Origin: Draconibacterium halophilum
GTDB lineage: Bacteria; Bacteroidota; Bacteroidia; Bacteroidales; Prolixibacteraceae
Reading direction: 5' to 3'
Assembly (NCBI RefSeq): GCF_010448835.1
Contig: NZ_CP048409.1
Location: forward strand, 4,009,501 to 4,073,500
Length of the DNA stretch: 64,000 nucleotides
Shown: positions 9,532-19,282 of the stretch, one piece after another
Numbering within the stretch: the stretch's first letter is position 1
Layout: each line of letters opens with the position of its first letter
The notes under the pieces: model-generated
What the model was told of the DNA's origin: nothing
Databases searched by the model: none
What the model saw: only the letters and a program-made list of their open reading frames with translations
Translations under genes and position numbers: made by a program

Positions 9532-10731
9532 ATGACTGATTATTTCAAGCAGTACCCCAATAAAGAGGGATTTTACAAGGAATATGGTGGCTCGTTTATC
9601 CCACCCGATTTGCAAAAAGAAATGGATAAAATTACCAATGCTTACCACAGCATTAGCAAATCGCATAATTTTATTTCTGAACTTCGCAGTATTCGCAAGC
9701 ATTTCCAGGGTAGGCCAACTCCAGTGTATTACTGCCAGAATTTGTCGGCAAAATACGGTGGCCGCATTTACCTGAAACGTGAAGATTTGAACCACTCCGG
9801 AGCGCATAAACTTAACCATTGTATGGGTGAGGCACTGTTGGCCAAACACCTGGGAAAAAAGAAGCTGATTGCTGAAACCGGAGCCGGCCAACACGGTGTG
9901 GCACTGGCTACTGCAGCAGCGTATTTTGGTTTAGAATGCGAAATTCATATGGGTGAAGTTGATATTGCAAAAGAGCATCCCAACGTGGTTCGCATGAAAA
10001 TTCTGGGAGCCGAAGTAGTACCTGTTTCTCACGGATTAAAAACCTTAAAAGAAGCTGTTGATTCGGCATTTGAATCCTACCTAAAAGATCCGATAAGCAC
10101 CATTTATTGCATTGGTTCTGTTGTTGGTCCACATCCGTTTCCGATGATGGTGCGCGATTTTCAGCGCGTTGTTGGTATTGAAGCACAGGAGCAATTTCAC
10201 GAAATGACCGGTGAAAATCCTGATCACGTAGTTGCATGTGTAGGTGGCGGAAGTAATGCCATGGGAATGTTCTCGGGCTTCCTCGATATTGAAGAAACAG
10301 AACTACACGGTGTTGAGCCGGGTGGAATAGGAACAAAACTTGGCGAACACGCCAGCACCATTACTTACGGAACTCCAGGAGTAATACATGGTTTTAAATG
10401 CTATACTTTACAGGATGAAAAAGGCGAACCTGCACCGGTTTATTCGGTGGCCAGTGGACTTGATTACCCTGGAGTTGGACCGGAACACAGTATGCTAAAA
10501 GATATGGGCAAAGTAACCTATGGTGTTGCCAACGACGCAGAAACGATTGATGCATTTTACGAATTAAGTCGTTTGGAAGGTATTATTCCGGCTTTGGAAA
10601 GTGCACATGCTGTGGCTTACAGTTTAAAACTGGCCAAAGAAAAACAGCAACAATCAATCCTCATCAACTTAAGTGGTCGTGGCGACAAAGACATCGATTT
10701 TGTGGTTGACAAATATGGTTTACCTGAATAA
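9532..10731 (+). CDS. trpB: Tryptophan synthase beta chain
   Basis: 399 residues, the usual length. The PLP-binding Lys lies in HSGAHKLN (Lys93), the catalytic Glu in ETGAGQHG (Glu115), the phosphate loop is GGGSNA, and YPGVGPEH is conserved. TrpB condenses indole with serine to tryptophan. No trpA or other trp gene is adjacent: the neighbours are an acyl-CoA synthetase and an ABC-F protein. It could be a stand-alone copy that salvages indole, or the trp genes may be dispersed. A strong terminator follows directly. TrpB1-like rather than TrpB2-like by its motifs. Confidence 0.94.
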   Translation: MTDYFKQYPNKEGFYKEYGGSFIPPDLQKEMDKITNAYHSISKSHNFISELRSIRKHFQGRPTPVYYCQNLSAKYGGRIYLKREDLNHSGAHKLNHCMGEALLAKHLGKKKLIAETGAGQHGVALATAAAYFGLECEIHMGEVDIAKEHPNVVRMKILGAEVVPVSHGLKTLKEAVDSAFESYLKDPISTIYCIGSVVGPHPFPMMVRDFQRVVGIEAQEQFHEMTGENPDHVVACVGGGSNAMGMFSGFLDIEETELHGVEPGGIGTKLGEHASTITYGTPGVIHGFKCYTLQDEKGEPAPVYSVASGLDYPGVGPEHSMLKDMGKVTYGVANDAETIDAFYELSRLEGIIPALESAHAVAYSLKLAKEKQQQSILINLSGRGDKDIDFVVDKYGLPE

Positions 10732-10754
10732 GAATTATTTCTCAAAAAATATTG

Positions 10755-10782
10755 AAAGTCCGGTTTTGCCGGACTTTTTTTT
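10755..10782 (+). terminator. Rho-independent terminator of trpB
   Basis: The 9-bp stem AAAGTCCGG/CCGGACTTT (10755-10763, 10769-10777) with a 5-nt loop is followed by a T run to 10782, 24 nt after the trpB stop. Confidence 0.92.
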
Positions 10783-10931
10783 ATACCCCCATTCCCAAAA
10801 CATCAGCCAGCACGTTAATTTAAGACTAACTACACCATTACTTGTTATTGCTTTAACACCCAGTATCAAATAATTGCCTAGTTTTGCACTCCCTTTAAAA
10901 AAGGGGTAAAAATTGAAAACAGAATTATAGA

Positions 10932-12548
10932 ATGATTACAGTATCGAATTTAAGAATACAGTTTGGAAAACGCATACTATTTCAGGATGTGAACATGAAG
11001 TTTACCGCCGGAAATTGTTACGGGGTGATAGGCGCCAACGGTGCAGGCAAATCAACTTTTTTAAAAGCAATTTCGAAGCAGATTGATCCAACAACAGGAA
11101 GTATTACTTTAGGCTCGGGCGAGCGACTTTCAGTGTTAAATCAGGACCACTTTGCTTTTGATGAATTCTCCGTTTTGGATACTGTAATGAAGGGTCACTC
11201 AGAGCTTTGGAACTTGATGAAAGAGAAAGACGCCCTGTATATGAAACCCGATTTTTCGGAAGCTGACGGTATTAAAGCCGGCGAGCTGGAAGAGAAATTT
11301 GGCGATATGGGAGGCTGGAATGCCGAAAGCGATGCCGCTACTTTATTAAGCAACCTCGGTATAAAAGAGCAGTTTCATTATACATTAATGAAAGACATGA
11401 GCGGGAACCAGAAAGTTCGTGTTTTGCTGGCGCAGGCTTTGTTTGGTAACCCCGACAACCTACTGCTTGATGAGCCAACCAACGACCTCGACCTGGAAAC
11501 TGTTGTTTGGCTGGAGAATTACCTGGCCAACTACGAAAATACTGTTTTGGTGGTTTCACACGACCGTCACTTCCTCGATGCTATTTCTACCCATACCATC
11601 GATATCGATTATAACGATATAAAAATGTTTGCCGGTAACTATAGTTTCTGGTACGAAAGTAGCCAACTGGCTCTTCGCCAGCAATCGGCACAGAATAAAA
11701 AAGCTGAGGAGAAAAAGAAAGAATTGCAGGAATTTATTTCTCGATTTAGTGCCAACGTAGCCAAATCGAAACAAACGACCAGTCGTAAAAAAATGTTGGA
11801 GAAATTGAATGTTGAGGACATTCAACCATCAACACGGAAATATCCGGGGATTATCTTCACACCCGAACGCGAAGCCGGCGACCGTATTCTGGATGTGGAG
11901 AACCTGAGCGCCAGCATTGATGGCACTACGCTTTTTAGAGACGTGGAATTCTCGACACAAAAAGGAGAAAAAATTGTTTTTCTCTCGCGCGATCACCGTG
12001 CAATGACCGCCTTTTTTGAAATTATAAACGGAAACCGTGAAGCCGATTCGGGAACTTACCAATGGGGACAAACCATTACATCGGCATATTTACCGTTGGA
12101 CAACTCGGAGTTTTTTGATAGCGAAATGACTTTATTCGATTGGTTGTGCCAGTTTACTACCGACACTACCGAAATATATATTCGCGGTTACCTGGGAAGA
12201 ATGTTGTTTGCCGGCGACGAAATCTACAAAAAGGTAAATGTTCTTTCAGGAGGAGAGAAAATGCGCTGTATGATTGCCAAAATGCAATTGCTCGATGCCA
12301 ACGCACTTATTTTGGATACGCCAACCAACCACCTCGATCTGGAATCGATTCAGGCATTTAACAACAACCTGATAAAATACCCGGGCAACGTGTTTATGTC
12401 GTCGCACGACCACGAGTTTATTTCGTCGGTTTGCAATCGAATTATTGAATTAACACCAAATGGCATAATCGACAAACTAATGCCTTACGATGAATATATT
12501 GAGGATGAAAAGATTCATGCCTTGCGCGAGAAACTTTATACTGTTTAA
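10932..12548 (+). CDS. ABC-F family ATPase (YbiT-like) with degenerate second ATPase domain
   Basis: 538 residues, no membrane segments, two ABC domains joined by a charged linker (about 245-320), the layout of ribosome-associated ABC-F proteins. Domain 1 is intact: Walker A GANGAGKS (34-41), signature MSGNQK (a variant of LSGGQ), Walker B LLLDEPTNDLD and switch His in VVSHDRHF. In domain 2 the signature LSGGEK is present, but the Walker A position (about 343-360) reads FLSRDHRAMTAFF without the GxxGxGKS/T loop, and Walker B reads ILDTPTNHLD with Thr in place of the catalytic Glu. Probable translation factor acting on stalled or special ribosomal complexes (family knowledge); asymmetric ATP use is inferred. 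Confidence 0.9.
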   Translation: MITVSNLRIQFGKRILFQDVNMKFTAGNCYGVIGANGAGKSTFLKAISKQIDPTTGSITLGSGERLSVLNQDHFAFDEFSVLDTVMKGHSELWNLMKEKDALYMKPDFSEADGIKAGELEEKFGDMGGWNAESDAATLLSNLGIKEQFHYTLMKDMSGNQKVRVLLAQALFGNPDNLLLDEPTNDLDLETVVWLENYLANYENTVLVVSHDRHFLDAISTHTIDIDYNDIKMFAGNYSFWYESSQLALRQQSAQNKKAEEKKKELQEFISRFSANVAKSKQTTSRKKMLEKLNVEDIQPSTRKYPGIIFTPEREAGDRILDVENLSASIDGTTLFRDVEFSTQKGEKIVFLSRDHRAMTAFFEIINGNREADSGTYQWGQTITSAYLPLDNSEFFDSEMTLFDWLCQFTTDTTEIYIRGYLGRMLFAGDEIYKKVNVLSGGEKMRCMIAKMQLLDANALILDTPTNHLDLESIQAFNNNLIKYPGNVFMSSHDHEFISSVCNRIIELTPNGIIDKLMPYDEYIEDEKIHALREKLYTV

Positions 12549-12613
12549 ATTGTTTTTTAATTAATCAGGCCTGCTAAAACGTCACAATAAGTTTAATCGA
12601 AAAAGATAGACAG

Positions 12614-12814
12614 ATGATTAATCAACAAAGAAAAAATATTAAAGTAGGCTCGAATGTGGCCGTTGTAAAAAAAGAACACCAACGATCAGGCGAATTAACC
12701 TGCGGCATCGTTCAACGAATACTGACCAATTCGGCCATTCACCCACACGGAATAAAAGTAATGCTCGAAAGCGGAGAAGTTGGCCGCGTGCAAAAGATTA
12801 TGCAGGAAAATTAA
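12614..12814 (+). CDS. YwbE family protein (DUF2196)
   Basis: 66 residues covering the whole small family: RKNIKVGSNVAVVKKEHQRSG near the start, GIVQRILTNSAIHPHGIKVML in the middle and VGRVQKI at the end. The family is a short beta-barrel-like (KOW/SH3-like) protein of unknown function. It starts 65 nt after the ABC-F gene on the same strand, so cotranscription with that ribosome-associated factor is possible. No signal peptide. Confidence 0.9.
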   Translation: MINQQRKNIKVGSNVAVVKKEHQRSGELTCGIVQRILTNSAIHPHGIKVMLESGEVGRVQKIMQEN

Positions 12815-13372
12815 AGAAAATAGTAAAACTGCTAAATTGAAGAATTGTAGTTTTTATCATTGCATATTCTTCTGTGTTAAACTCGGTGTCTTCTCCGTGT
12901 AACCCTGTAGTAAATTTATTTGTTAAACTCCTCACTATTAACACTATATACAAATACCTCCTCGCACCTTGCCAAGATGACAGAAACTGGCCTTTTTGCC
13001 TTTATACTTTTACTTTTAGCCCTGTCTTTCCTCTTCCCGACAGGCCATAAAAGCAGTTGAGAATGGAGCCGTCGTTGGTTTCTTTTGATAACGATTCGAT
13101 GGTGTTTTTAGTAATCGTATAAACATTAAACACAGCCATAGAGGCAGTTATTAAATTTTGGATTAACGTTAAATCCTGTTTTATTTTTGCTGTTAAATTC
13201 AAATAATCTCTTACGAAGAGAAAAGAATTTTTGAATGAACATTTTTACCCAAGCTTTAATACATGCTTATTTTATCGTTGCTCGTTTTCGCTAAAACCAC
13301 CAATTTCTCAACTAACAATTATTTTTTAATCATATTTGAGCTTTATTTGTTATAAGGGAACAAATTAGATAA
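12815..13372. other. 558-bp spacer without a convincing gene
   Basis: AT-rich. Around 12870-12920 it holds a GTGT-rich degenerate repeat (TCTGTGTTAAACTCGG, then CTCCGTGTAACCCTGT) of the dispersed kind seen in many Bacteroidota. A small inverted repeat (CCTGTC...GACAGG) lies near 13021-13044. An open frame of 66 codons on the minus strand (13002-13202) has no recognisable domain and is judged doubtful. The end of the stretch is presumably the promoter region of the YgiQ gene. Confidence 0.5.
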
Positions 13373-15232
13373 ATGACAGAAAACAAACTACATATTACAG
13401 ACTGGCTCCCCACCTCGAAAAAGGAGGTGAAACAAATGGGCTGGGAAGAACTGGATGTAATTTTATTCACCGGCGACGCTTATATTGATCATCCATCGTT
13501 TGGGGCAGCTGTTATTGGACGGGTACTGGAAGCCGAAGGATTGCGCATTGCAATTGTTCCGCAACCCAATTGGACCGACGACCTGCGCGACTTTAAAAAG
13601 CTGGGGAAACCCAACCTGTTTTTTGCTGTAACTGCAGGAAATATGGACTCGATGGTAAACCACTACACGGCAGGAAAACGAAAACGGTCGAACGATGCCT
13701 ACACGCCCGGAGGACAGATTGGAAAACGCCCGGATTATGCCACTATTACTTACTCGAAAATATTAAAAGATTTATATCCTGACGTGCCGATCGTAATTGG
13801 TGGAATTGAGGCCTCGTTGCGCCGCTTAACACATTACGACTATTGGTCGGATCGTTTAATGTCCTCGATTTTAGCCGATACACAAGCAGATCTGCTTTTT
13901 TATGGTATGGGCGAAAAATCGATTGTAGACTTTGCCCGCCTCGTAAAACGTGGTATTCCTATTGATACTCTTACAACCATTCCGCAAACGGTGTTTATGA
14001 CCGATGCTGATGAAGACTATGCTACCAAGAAAAACTGGGATGAGCTGGAATTGGCATCGCACGATACATGCCTGGAAGACAAAAAAGAGTTTGCTCGAAA
14101 CTTCATGCATATTGAAGAGGAATCGAATAAAATGGAGGCCAAAAAGCTGGTGCAACGCATTGGCGATAAAAAAGTGGTCGTAAATCCGCCGTGGCCAACT
14201 TTTAAGGAGAAGGAGATCGACCGTATTTACGATTTGCCATACACACGTTTGCCACATCCGCGCTACAATAATAAAGGCGCTATTCCGGCTTACGATATGA
14301 TCCGGCATTCCATTAACATTCATCGTGGATGTTTTGGCGGTTGTACCTTTTGTACTATTTCGGCCCACCAGGGAAAATTTATTGCCAGCCGTTCCGAGAA
14401 ATCGGTTTTAAAAGAGGTGGAGAAAGTAACCGAAATGCCCGATTTTAAAGGATACATTTCCGATTTAGGAGGCCCGTCGGCCAACATGTACAAAATGAAA
14501 GGTATTCACGAGGAGATCTGCAGAAAATGTAAACGGCCATCGTGCATCTTCCCGTCGGTTTGTAAAAACCTCGATATCAACCACAAACCAATGCTCGATC
14601 TTTACGAAAAAGTACGTCATAATCCGAAAGTAAAAAAAGCTTTTATCGGCAGCGGCATTCGTTACGACATGATTTTGGAAGATACCAAAGACAAAGAAGT
14701 AAACCAAAACAACCGAAAATACCTGCGCGAGGTCATCAAGCACCACGTTTCCGGACGATTAAAAGTGGCACCGGAACACTCGTCGGACGATGTACTGAAG
14801 TTTATGCGAAAACCTTCGTTTAAATTGTTTGAAGAATTAAACCAGGAGTTCATAAAAATAAATAAGGAAGAAAAGCTCAATCAACAACTGATTCCGTATT
14901 TCATTTCGAGCCATCCGGGTAGTAAATCGGAAGATATGGCGAATCTTGCTATTCAAACCAAAGACATGGATTTCAAACTGGAACAGGTGCAGGACTTTAC
15001 TCCCACACCTATGACATTGGCAACTGTAGTTTATTATTCGGGCTACCACCCCTATACAATGGAGAATATCTACACCGCACGAAACAAGGATGCCAAAGAA
15101 CAACAACGTCAGTTCTTTTTCTGGTACCGAAAAGAAAATCGGAATAAAATTATTCGCGACCTAAAAGCAAAAGGCCGTGAAGACCTCGTTAAAAAGCTCT
15201 TCAGTAAAAAACCAAATAAAGACGCTAAATGA
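13373..15232 (+). CDS. YgiQ family radical SAM protein (UPF0313)
   Basis: 619 residues. An N-terminal B12-binding-like region carries GGIEASLRRLTHYDYW, then a radical SAM core with the CxxxCxxC cluster in RGCFGGCTFC (Cys at about 320, 324, 327) that binds [4Fe-4S] and SAM. A downstream Cys group (CRKCKRPSCIFPSVC) and the YgiQ C-terminal block PTPMTLATVVYYSGYHPYT are present. Shorter than the roughly 740-residue E. coli protein, mainly at the C-terminus. The reaction is unknown. The stop overlaps the next start by 4 nt (ATGA), so it is coupled to the DUF4197 lipoprotein. Confidence 0.92.
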   Translation: MTENKLHITDWLPTSKKEVKQMGWEELDVILFTGDAYIDHPSFGAAVIGRVLEAEGLRIAIVPQPNWTDDLRDFKKLGKPNLFFAVTAGNMDSMVNHYTAGKRKRSNDAYTPGGQIGKRPDYATITYSKILKDLYPDVPIVIGGIEASLRRLTHYDYWSDRLMSSILADTQADLLFYGMGEKSIVDFARLVKRGIPIDTLTTIPQTVFMTDADEDYATKKNWDELELASHDTCLEDKKEFARNFMHIEEESNKMEAKKLVQRIGDKKVVVNPPWPTFKEKEIDRIYDLPYTRLPHPRYNNKGAIPAYDMIRHSINIHRGCFGGCTFCTISAHQGKFIASRSEKSVLKEVEKVTEMPDFKGYISDLGGPSANMYKMKGIHEEICRKCKRPSCIFPSVCKNLDINHKPMLDLYEKVRHNPKVKKAFIGSGIRYDMILEDTKDKEVNQNNRKYLREVIKHHVSGRLKVAPEHSSDDVLKFMRKPSFKLFEELNQEFIKINKEEKLNQQLIPYFISSHPGSKSEDMANLAIQTKDMDFKLEQVQDFTPTPMTLATVVYYSGYHPYTMENIYTARNKDAKEQQRQFFFWYRKENRNKIIRDLKAKGREDLVKKLFSKKPNKDAK

Positions 15233-15984
15233 AAATTATTAGATCATTTACACTAGCCGTAACCATTTTGTTATCAGGCTGTGCCGAAGTTATGCAAATT
15301 GCCCAGCAAACGCTTGAAGGAGAAACTCCGTTAACCCGGACAGAAATAGTTGCCGGACTAAAACAAGCATTAATAACAGGAACCAATAACTCAGTAAGTA
15401 TTTTAGGAGCACAAAACGGTTATTACAAAGATGATCTGGTAAAGATTATGTTACCACCAGAAGCTGATATTATTGTTGAGAATGCAGGGAAAGTGCCGGG
15501 TGGCGAAAAGCTACTCGAAGATGTACTTCTGCACATTAACCGCGCTGCCGAAGACGCTGCAAAAGAGGCCGCCCCTATTTTTGTGAACAGCATTAAAAAT
15601 ATGACCATAAACGATGCAGTGGGTATTTTAAAAGGCAATGACAACGCTGCAACGTCGTATTTACATAAAACAACTTACGATCAGCTATTTGCATTGTACC
15701 AGCCAAAAATTAAAGCATCGGTTGAAAAAAAATTGGTAGGAAACGTATCGACCAAAGAAAGCTGGGATACACTGGTTGGGAAATGGAACCTGGTTGCCGG
15801 CTCATTTATCGGGCAAACGGCAGGTTTGGAAGAAGTTGACACACAGCTGGAAGACTACCTGACGGCCAAAGCTCTTGATGGTGTATTTATTAAGATTGCC
15901 GCAGAAGAAAAACTAATCAGGGAAGATCCGGCCGCTCGCGTAACCAGTCTGCTGAAAAAAGTATTTGGCTCAGTCGACAGTTAA
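15229..15984 (+). CDS. DUF4197 lipoprotein
   Basis: 251 residues. A lipoprotein signal peptide ends in LLSGC (lipobox Cys18), so it is probably anchored in the periplasm or outer membrane. The mature part is mostly helical and fits DUF4197 (GLKQALITGTNNSV, GGEKLLEDVLLHINRAAEDAAKEAAPIF, and a C-terminal ALDGVFIKIAAEE...REDPAARVT block). Function unknown. Translationally coupled to the YgiQ gene by a 4-nt overlap. Confidence 0.88.
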   Translation: MKIIRSFTLAVTILLSGCAEVMQIAQQTLEGETPLTRTEIVAGLKQALITGTNNSVSILGAQNGYYKDDLVKIMLPPEADIIVENAGKVPGGEKLLEDVLLHINRAAEDAAKEAAPIFVNSIKNMTINDAVGILKGNDNAATSYLHKTTYDQLFALYQPKIKASVEKKLVGNVSTKESWDTLVGKWNLVAGSFIGQTAGLEEVDTQLEDYLTAKALDGVFIKIAAEEKLIREDPAARVTSLLKKVFGSVDS

Positions 15985-16124
15985 ACTGCTAGCCACAATT
16001 TTTAGCTTGTAAAACATATTTGATTGAATTATTGCTTAATAATTCATAATTTCATTATACCCGAATCAGCAAGAGAGAACTGAATGAGTAGGGGAATTAT
16101 ACTAACCTGTTAAATTTAAGTGCC

Positions 16125-16553
16125 ATGAGATTAGAATTCAAAAGAGTTGAAGAGGCCAACGACCTGGTTAACCAATTGATTGAGCATCATCCACAAGCCA
16201 TTTTCCTAACCGATCACGATTTTAAAGTAAAGTACTATAATCACTCCTTCCAAAAGTTATCGAAGAGCGATAAGGGAGATATAATTGGACATGAGTTTTG
16301 CGAAATTATGGGATGCACGCAGCGCGACAGACTTACGGCAAAAGATGATGGTTTTTGTAAGCGTTGCCAGCTGCGCGACTTACTTTCCGGATCAAACCTT
16401 TCGGAATTGGTACTTATTCGCGATTTTGTGATTAACAATAAGGTAAAAACAAAACACCTTCATATTGATACTCACCGTTTAGTGATGGACGGCACAAAAT
16501 ACAGGCTTGTAGTTATCGAAGACCGAACAGGGCATACTATCAAATCAAAATAA
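16125..16553 (+). CDS. Single-domain PAS protein with a four-cysteine insert
   Basis: 142 residues, soluble. A PAS fold (HHPQAIFLTDHDFKVKYYNHSFQKLSK, then GHEFCEIMGC and a C-terminal YRLVVIEDRT strand) fills the protein, and no output domain is attached. Cys59, Cys64, Cys78 and Cys81 give the pattern C-x4-C-x13-C-x2-C, which could bind Zn, Fe-S or act as a thiol redox sensor (inference). A related Cys-rich PAS subfamily in other bacteria places similar cysteines at the same position. Possibly a diffusible sensor partner for a kinase encoded elsewhere. A terminator follows. Confidence 0.82.
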   Translation: MRLEFKRVEEANDLVNQLIEHHPQAIFLTDHDFKVKYYNHSFQKLSKSDKGDIIGHEFCEIMGCTQRDRLTAKDDGFCKRCQLRDLLSGSNLSELVLIRDFVINNKVKTKHLHIDTHRLVMDGTKYRLVVIEDRTGHTIKSK

Positions 16554-16556
16554 TAT

Positions 16557-16592
16557 AAGCTCCGATCATTTTTGTTCGGGGCTTTATTTTTT
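16557..16592. terminator. Hairpin terminator between convergent PAS and YhcC-like genes
   Basis: Stem AAGCTCCGA (16557-16565) pairs with TCGGGGCTT (16576-16584) including a G-U pair, followed by TATTTTTT. It overlaps the end of the minus-strand gene and can act in both directions. Confidence 0.8.
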
Positions 16593-17554
16593 ATAAAGCC
16601 CCTTCCCCTGCCAAGTATCTCGCTCCTTCAAGCGCTTTTCCACTTTGGCTACAAACTCAAAATTCTTTAATCCCCATTTTGGTGCAATCAGCATTTCTGG
16701 TGGTGCCTGGCTGATAAAACGTTCAACAATGATTGCGGGATTTAAAAGCTCCAGGTAATCAACTACAAGATCGATATATTCATCGGCGGTGTAAAGGCTA
16801 AAATTTTCGGGATGTTGCTGAAACTGCTTCTCCAACAAAGTTCCTTTATGAATCTGCAATTGATGCAACTTTAGGTTTTTTACCGGTAGTTTCGATATCG
16901 CTTTTGCCTGGTCAAGTAGTTCTTCGCGTGTTTCGCCCGGCAAACCAAGAATCATATGTGCACAGTTGTTAATGCCACGTTTCGCCGTTTCTTCAATGGC
17001 CCAAACAGCTTTGGCAAACGAATGTCCGCGGTTAATACTTTTCAGCGTTTTGTCGAGGTGGGATTCCAGTCCCAATTCAATCATCACATAAACTTTTTAC
17101 TGAGTTCGCCCAGGTAATCCAACAACTCAGGATACAAACAATCAGGGCGCGTTGAAATAACTAGTCCAACCACCATCGGATGTTCCAGCGCTTCCTCATA
17201 TAAACGTTTTAAATCTTCAAGTGGCGCATAAGTATTTGTATAGGCCTGAAAATAAGCCAGAAATCGCATCGACTTGTATTTCTTAGAAAAAAAAGCAACA
17301 CCTTGCTCCACCTGGCTGGTTACACTATTCTCCAGATTACAATAGGTGGGTTTAAAAGTAGTGTTGTTGCAATAGGCACAACCGCCAAAGCCTTTTGTCC
17401 CGTCGCGGTTGGGACAGGAAAAGCCGGCATCTATCGAAACCTTTTGCACCCGCTCCGAAAAAAGTTGTCTGAAATAGCTTGGAAAATCGTTATATCGCTT
17501 GTTGTGTCCCCAGCTGTATGTTCCGTTTTGCATTGTCCTTATTTGAGATTGCAA
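16584..17554 (-). pseudogene. TIGR01212/YhcC-like radical SAM protein, split by a one-base deletion
   Basis: Two adjoining frames (17554-17084 and 17087-16584) encode the N- and C-terminal halves of one protein. The first half has CPNRDGTKGFGGCAYC (radical SAM Cys cluster) and ends ELSKKFM; the second begins MMIELGLESHLDKTLKSINRGH, the sequence that normally follows directly. Adding one T to the TTT run (A run at 17090-17092 on the plus strand) gives KKFYVMIELGLES and a normal 323-residue protein. Both halves are well conserved, so the break is recent or a sequencing artefact. Function of the family: probable tRNA- or heme-related radical SAM enzyme, not established. Confidence 0.87.
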
Positions 17555-17701
17555 AAGTACTCAAATTTTGAAATCCGTATTCTCGGTAGACACTTTTAGA
17601 AAACTTATCAACAACTCTTGAAAACTTTCCGCGAATATCAACGGTTTTGCTTTTTTAATACAGCTTCAAATCTATACATTTAAAGGAAAATTCAGACAGA
17701 T

Positions 17702-19228
17702 ATGTTCTCAGAAAAAGATAAGCAGCAAATTCAGGAGCGCGGAAGCCAATTGGAAACTGTGCAAATTCAGATAGAAAATTTTAAAAAAGGCTTTCCCTAT
17801 TTACATATTGAAGATGCCGCCTCGGTGGGAAAAGGTATTATCCGTTTAAATCCCGAAGACTTGAAAAAAAGAGGCGAACGTTACGATTCAAAAATAGCAT
17901 CGGGGACAAAAGCCTTAAAATTTGTACCGGCATCGGGTGCTGCAAGCCGTATGTTTAAAGCGCTGTTTCAGGCACTGAAAGATTTCCAGAATGAGCCAAA
18001 TGAAGAAGTTCTTGCAGCTAACCGAGATGCTGCACATTATGTTACCGACCTCGACAAATTTGCTTTTGCCGAAGAGCTAAAGAAAGCTGTATCAGATGCT
18101 GGCGAGCCACTTTCGGCCGCAAACAAACTCGATTATCTGTTAACAGAAAAAGGGTTGAATTACGGAGCCAAACCAAAAGGGCTGCTAAAATTCCATTCGT
18201 ACAAAGAAGGAGCCAGAACACCTTTTGAAGAGCACTTGGTTGAAGGGGCAAAATATGCAGCCGGCAAAGACAATAAAGCAAGCCTGCATTTTACCGTTTC
18301 GCCGGAGCACCAGCCGGGTTTTGAAGCCTTGTTTGCTGAAATAAAAAATAAATACGAAGAGCAGCTGGAAATTGAGTTTGATGTAACATTCAGTCAGCAA
18401 AAACCATCAACCGATACAATTGCTGTCGATCTGAAAAACGAACCATTCCGAAACACCGATGGCAGTTTACTTTTCCGCCCGGGTGGACACGGTGCTTTAA
18501 TCGAAAACCTGAACGATCTGGATGCCGATATTATTTTTATTAAAAATATCGACAATGTCGTTCCTGATCGATTGAAACAAACCACCATCGATTATAAAAA
18601 AGGGCTGGCCGGAGTGTTGTTAAAACACCAGGAAAAATTGTTCTACTATCAGCACGAATTGAACGAAAAGCATTATACCGCGCTTAATAGTCGTTTTTTG
18701 GCCGAAGCAGCCAACTTCCTGGAAAATACCTTGAATACCAAACCAGCCAAAAACCATTATTACACTGAACGCGAAGAACTTTATCAATACCTGAAGGAGA
18801 AATATAACCGACCATTTCGTGTGTGTGGAATGGTGAAAAACGAAGGCGAACCCGGCGGCGGACCATTTTGGGCAATTAATGCCGACGGCACGGTGTCGTT
18901 GCAGGTAGTTGAAAGCTCACAAATCGATCCGGATAGTGTTCAACAACAAAACATTGTTCAGCACGCCACACACTTTAATCCGGTTGACCTGGTTTGTGCA
19001 ATAAAAAATTACAAAGGAGAAAAATACGATCTCACCCAATTTACCGACCCGGCAACCGGCTTTATTTCCCAAAAATCGAAAGACGGAAAAGAGCTGAAAG
19101 CACAAGAGCTACCGGGTTTATGGAACGGAGCAATGAGCAACTGGAACACCCTTTTTGTTGAGGTTCCGATTGAAACATTTAATCCTGTAAAAACGGTGAA
19201 CGATTTGTTACGCGATCAACACCTGTAA
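17702..19228 (+). CDS. DUF4301 family protein
   Basis: 508 residues, cytoplasmic, matching DUF4301 over its length: KFVPASGAASRMFKALFQAL near 75-95, LLKFHSYKEGARTPFEEHL near 160, SLLFRPGGHGALIENLNDLDADIIFIKNIDNV in the middle and RVCGMVKNEGEPGGGPFW toward the end. The motifs resemble nucleotide-sugar/UDP-sugar pyrophosphorylase-like folds (GGxGxR-like SGAASRM and a GHG loop), but the reaction is not known. Same strand as the following TPR gene with a 54-nt spacer. Confidence 0.88.
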   Translation: MFSEKDKQQIQERGSQLETVQIQIENFKKGFPYLHIEDAASVGKGIIRLNPEDLKKRGERYDSKIASGTKALKFVPASGAASRMFKALFQALKDFQNEPNEEVLAANRDAAHYVTDLDKFAFAEELKKAVSDAGEPLSAANKLDYLLTEKGLNYGAKPKGLLKFHSYKEGARTPFEEHLVEGAKYAAGKDNKASLHFTVSPEHQPGFEALFAEIKNKYEEQLEIEFDVTFSQQKPSTDTIAVDLKNEPFRNTDGSLLFRPGGHGALIENLNDLDADIIFIKNIDNVVPDRLKQTTIDYKKGLAGVLLKHQEKLFYYQHELNEKHYTALNSRFLAEAANFLENTLNTKPAKNHYYTEREELYQYLKEKYNRPFRVCGMVKNEGEPGGGPFWAINADGTVSLQVVESSQIDPDSVQQQNIVQHATHFNPVDLVCAIKNYKGEKYDLTQFTDPATGFISQKSKDGKELKAQELPGLWNGAMSNWNTLFVEVPIETFNPVKTVNDLLRDQHL

Positions 19229-19282
19229 GATTGTTTTTGAGTTTCAAAGCGAATTGTTAATTTCGCGAACCTATTTTTGCCA

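Noticed and set aside
13002..13202. 66-codon minus-strand frame in the spacer before the YgiQ gene
   Set aside because: No recognisable family, located in repeat-rich spacer DNA; left as unannotated although a tiny helical protein cannot be excluded.
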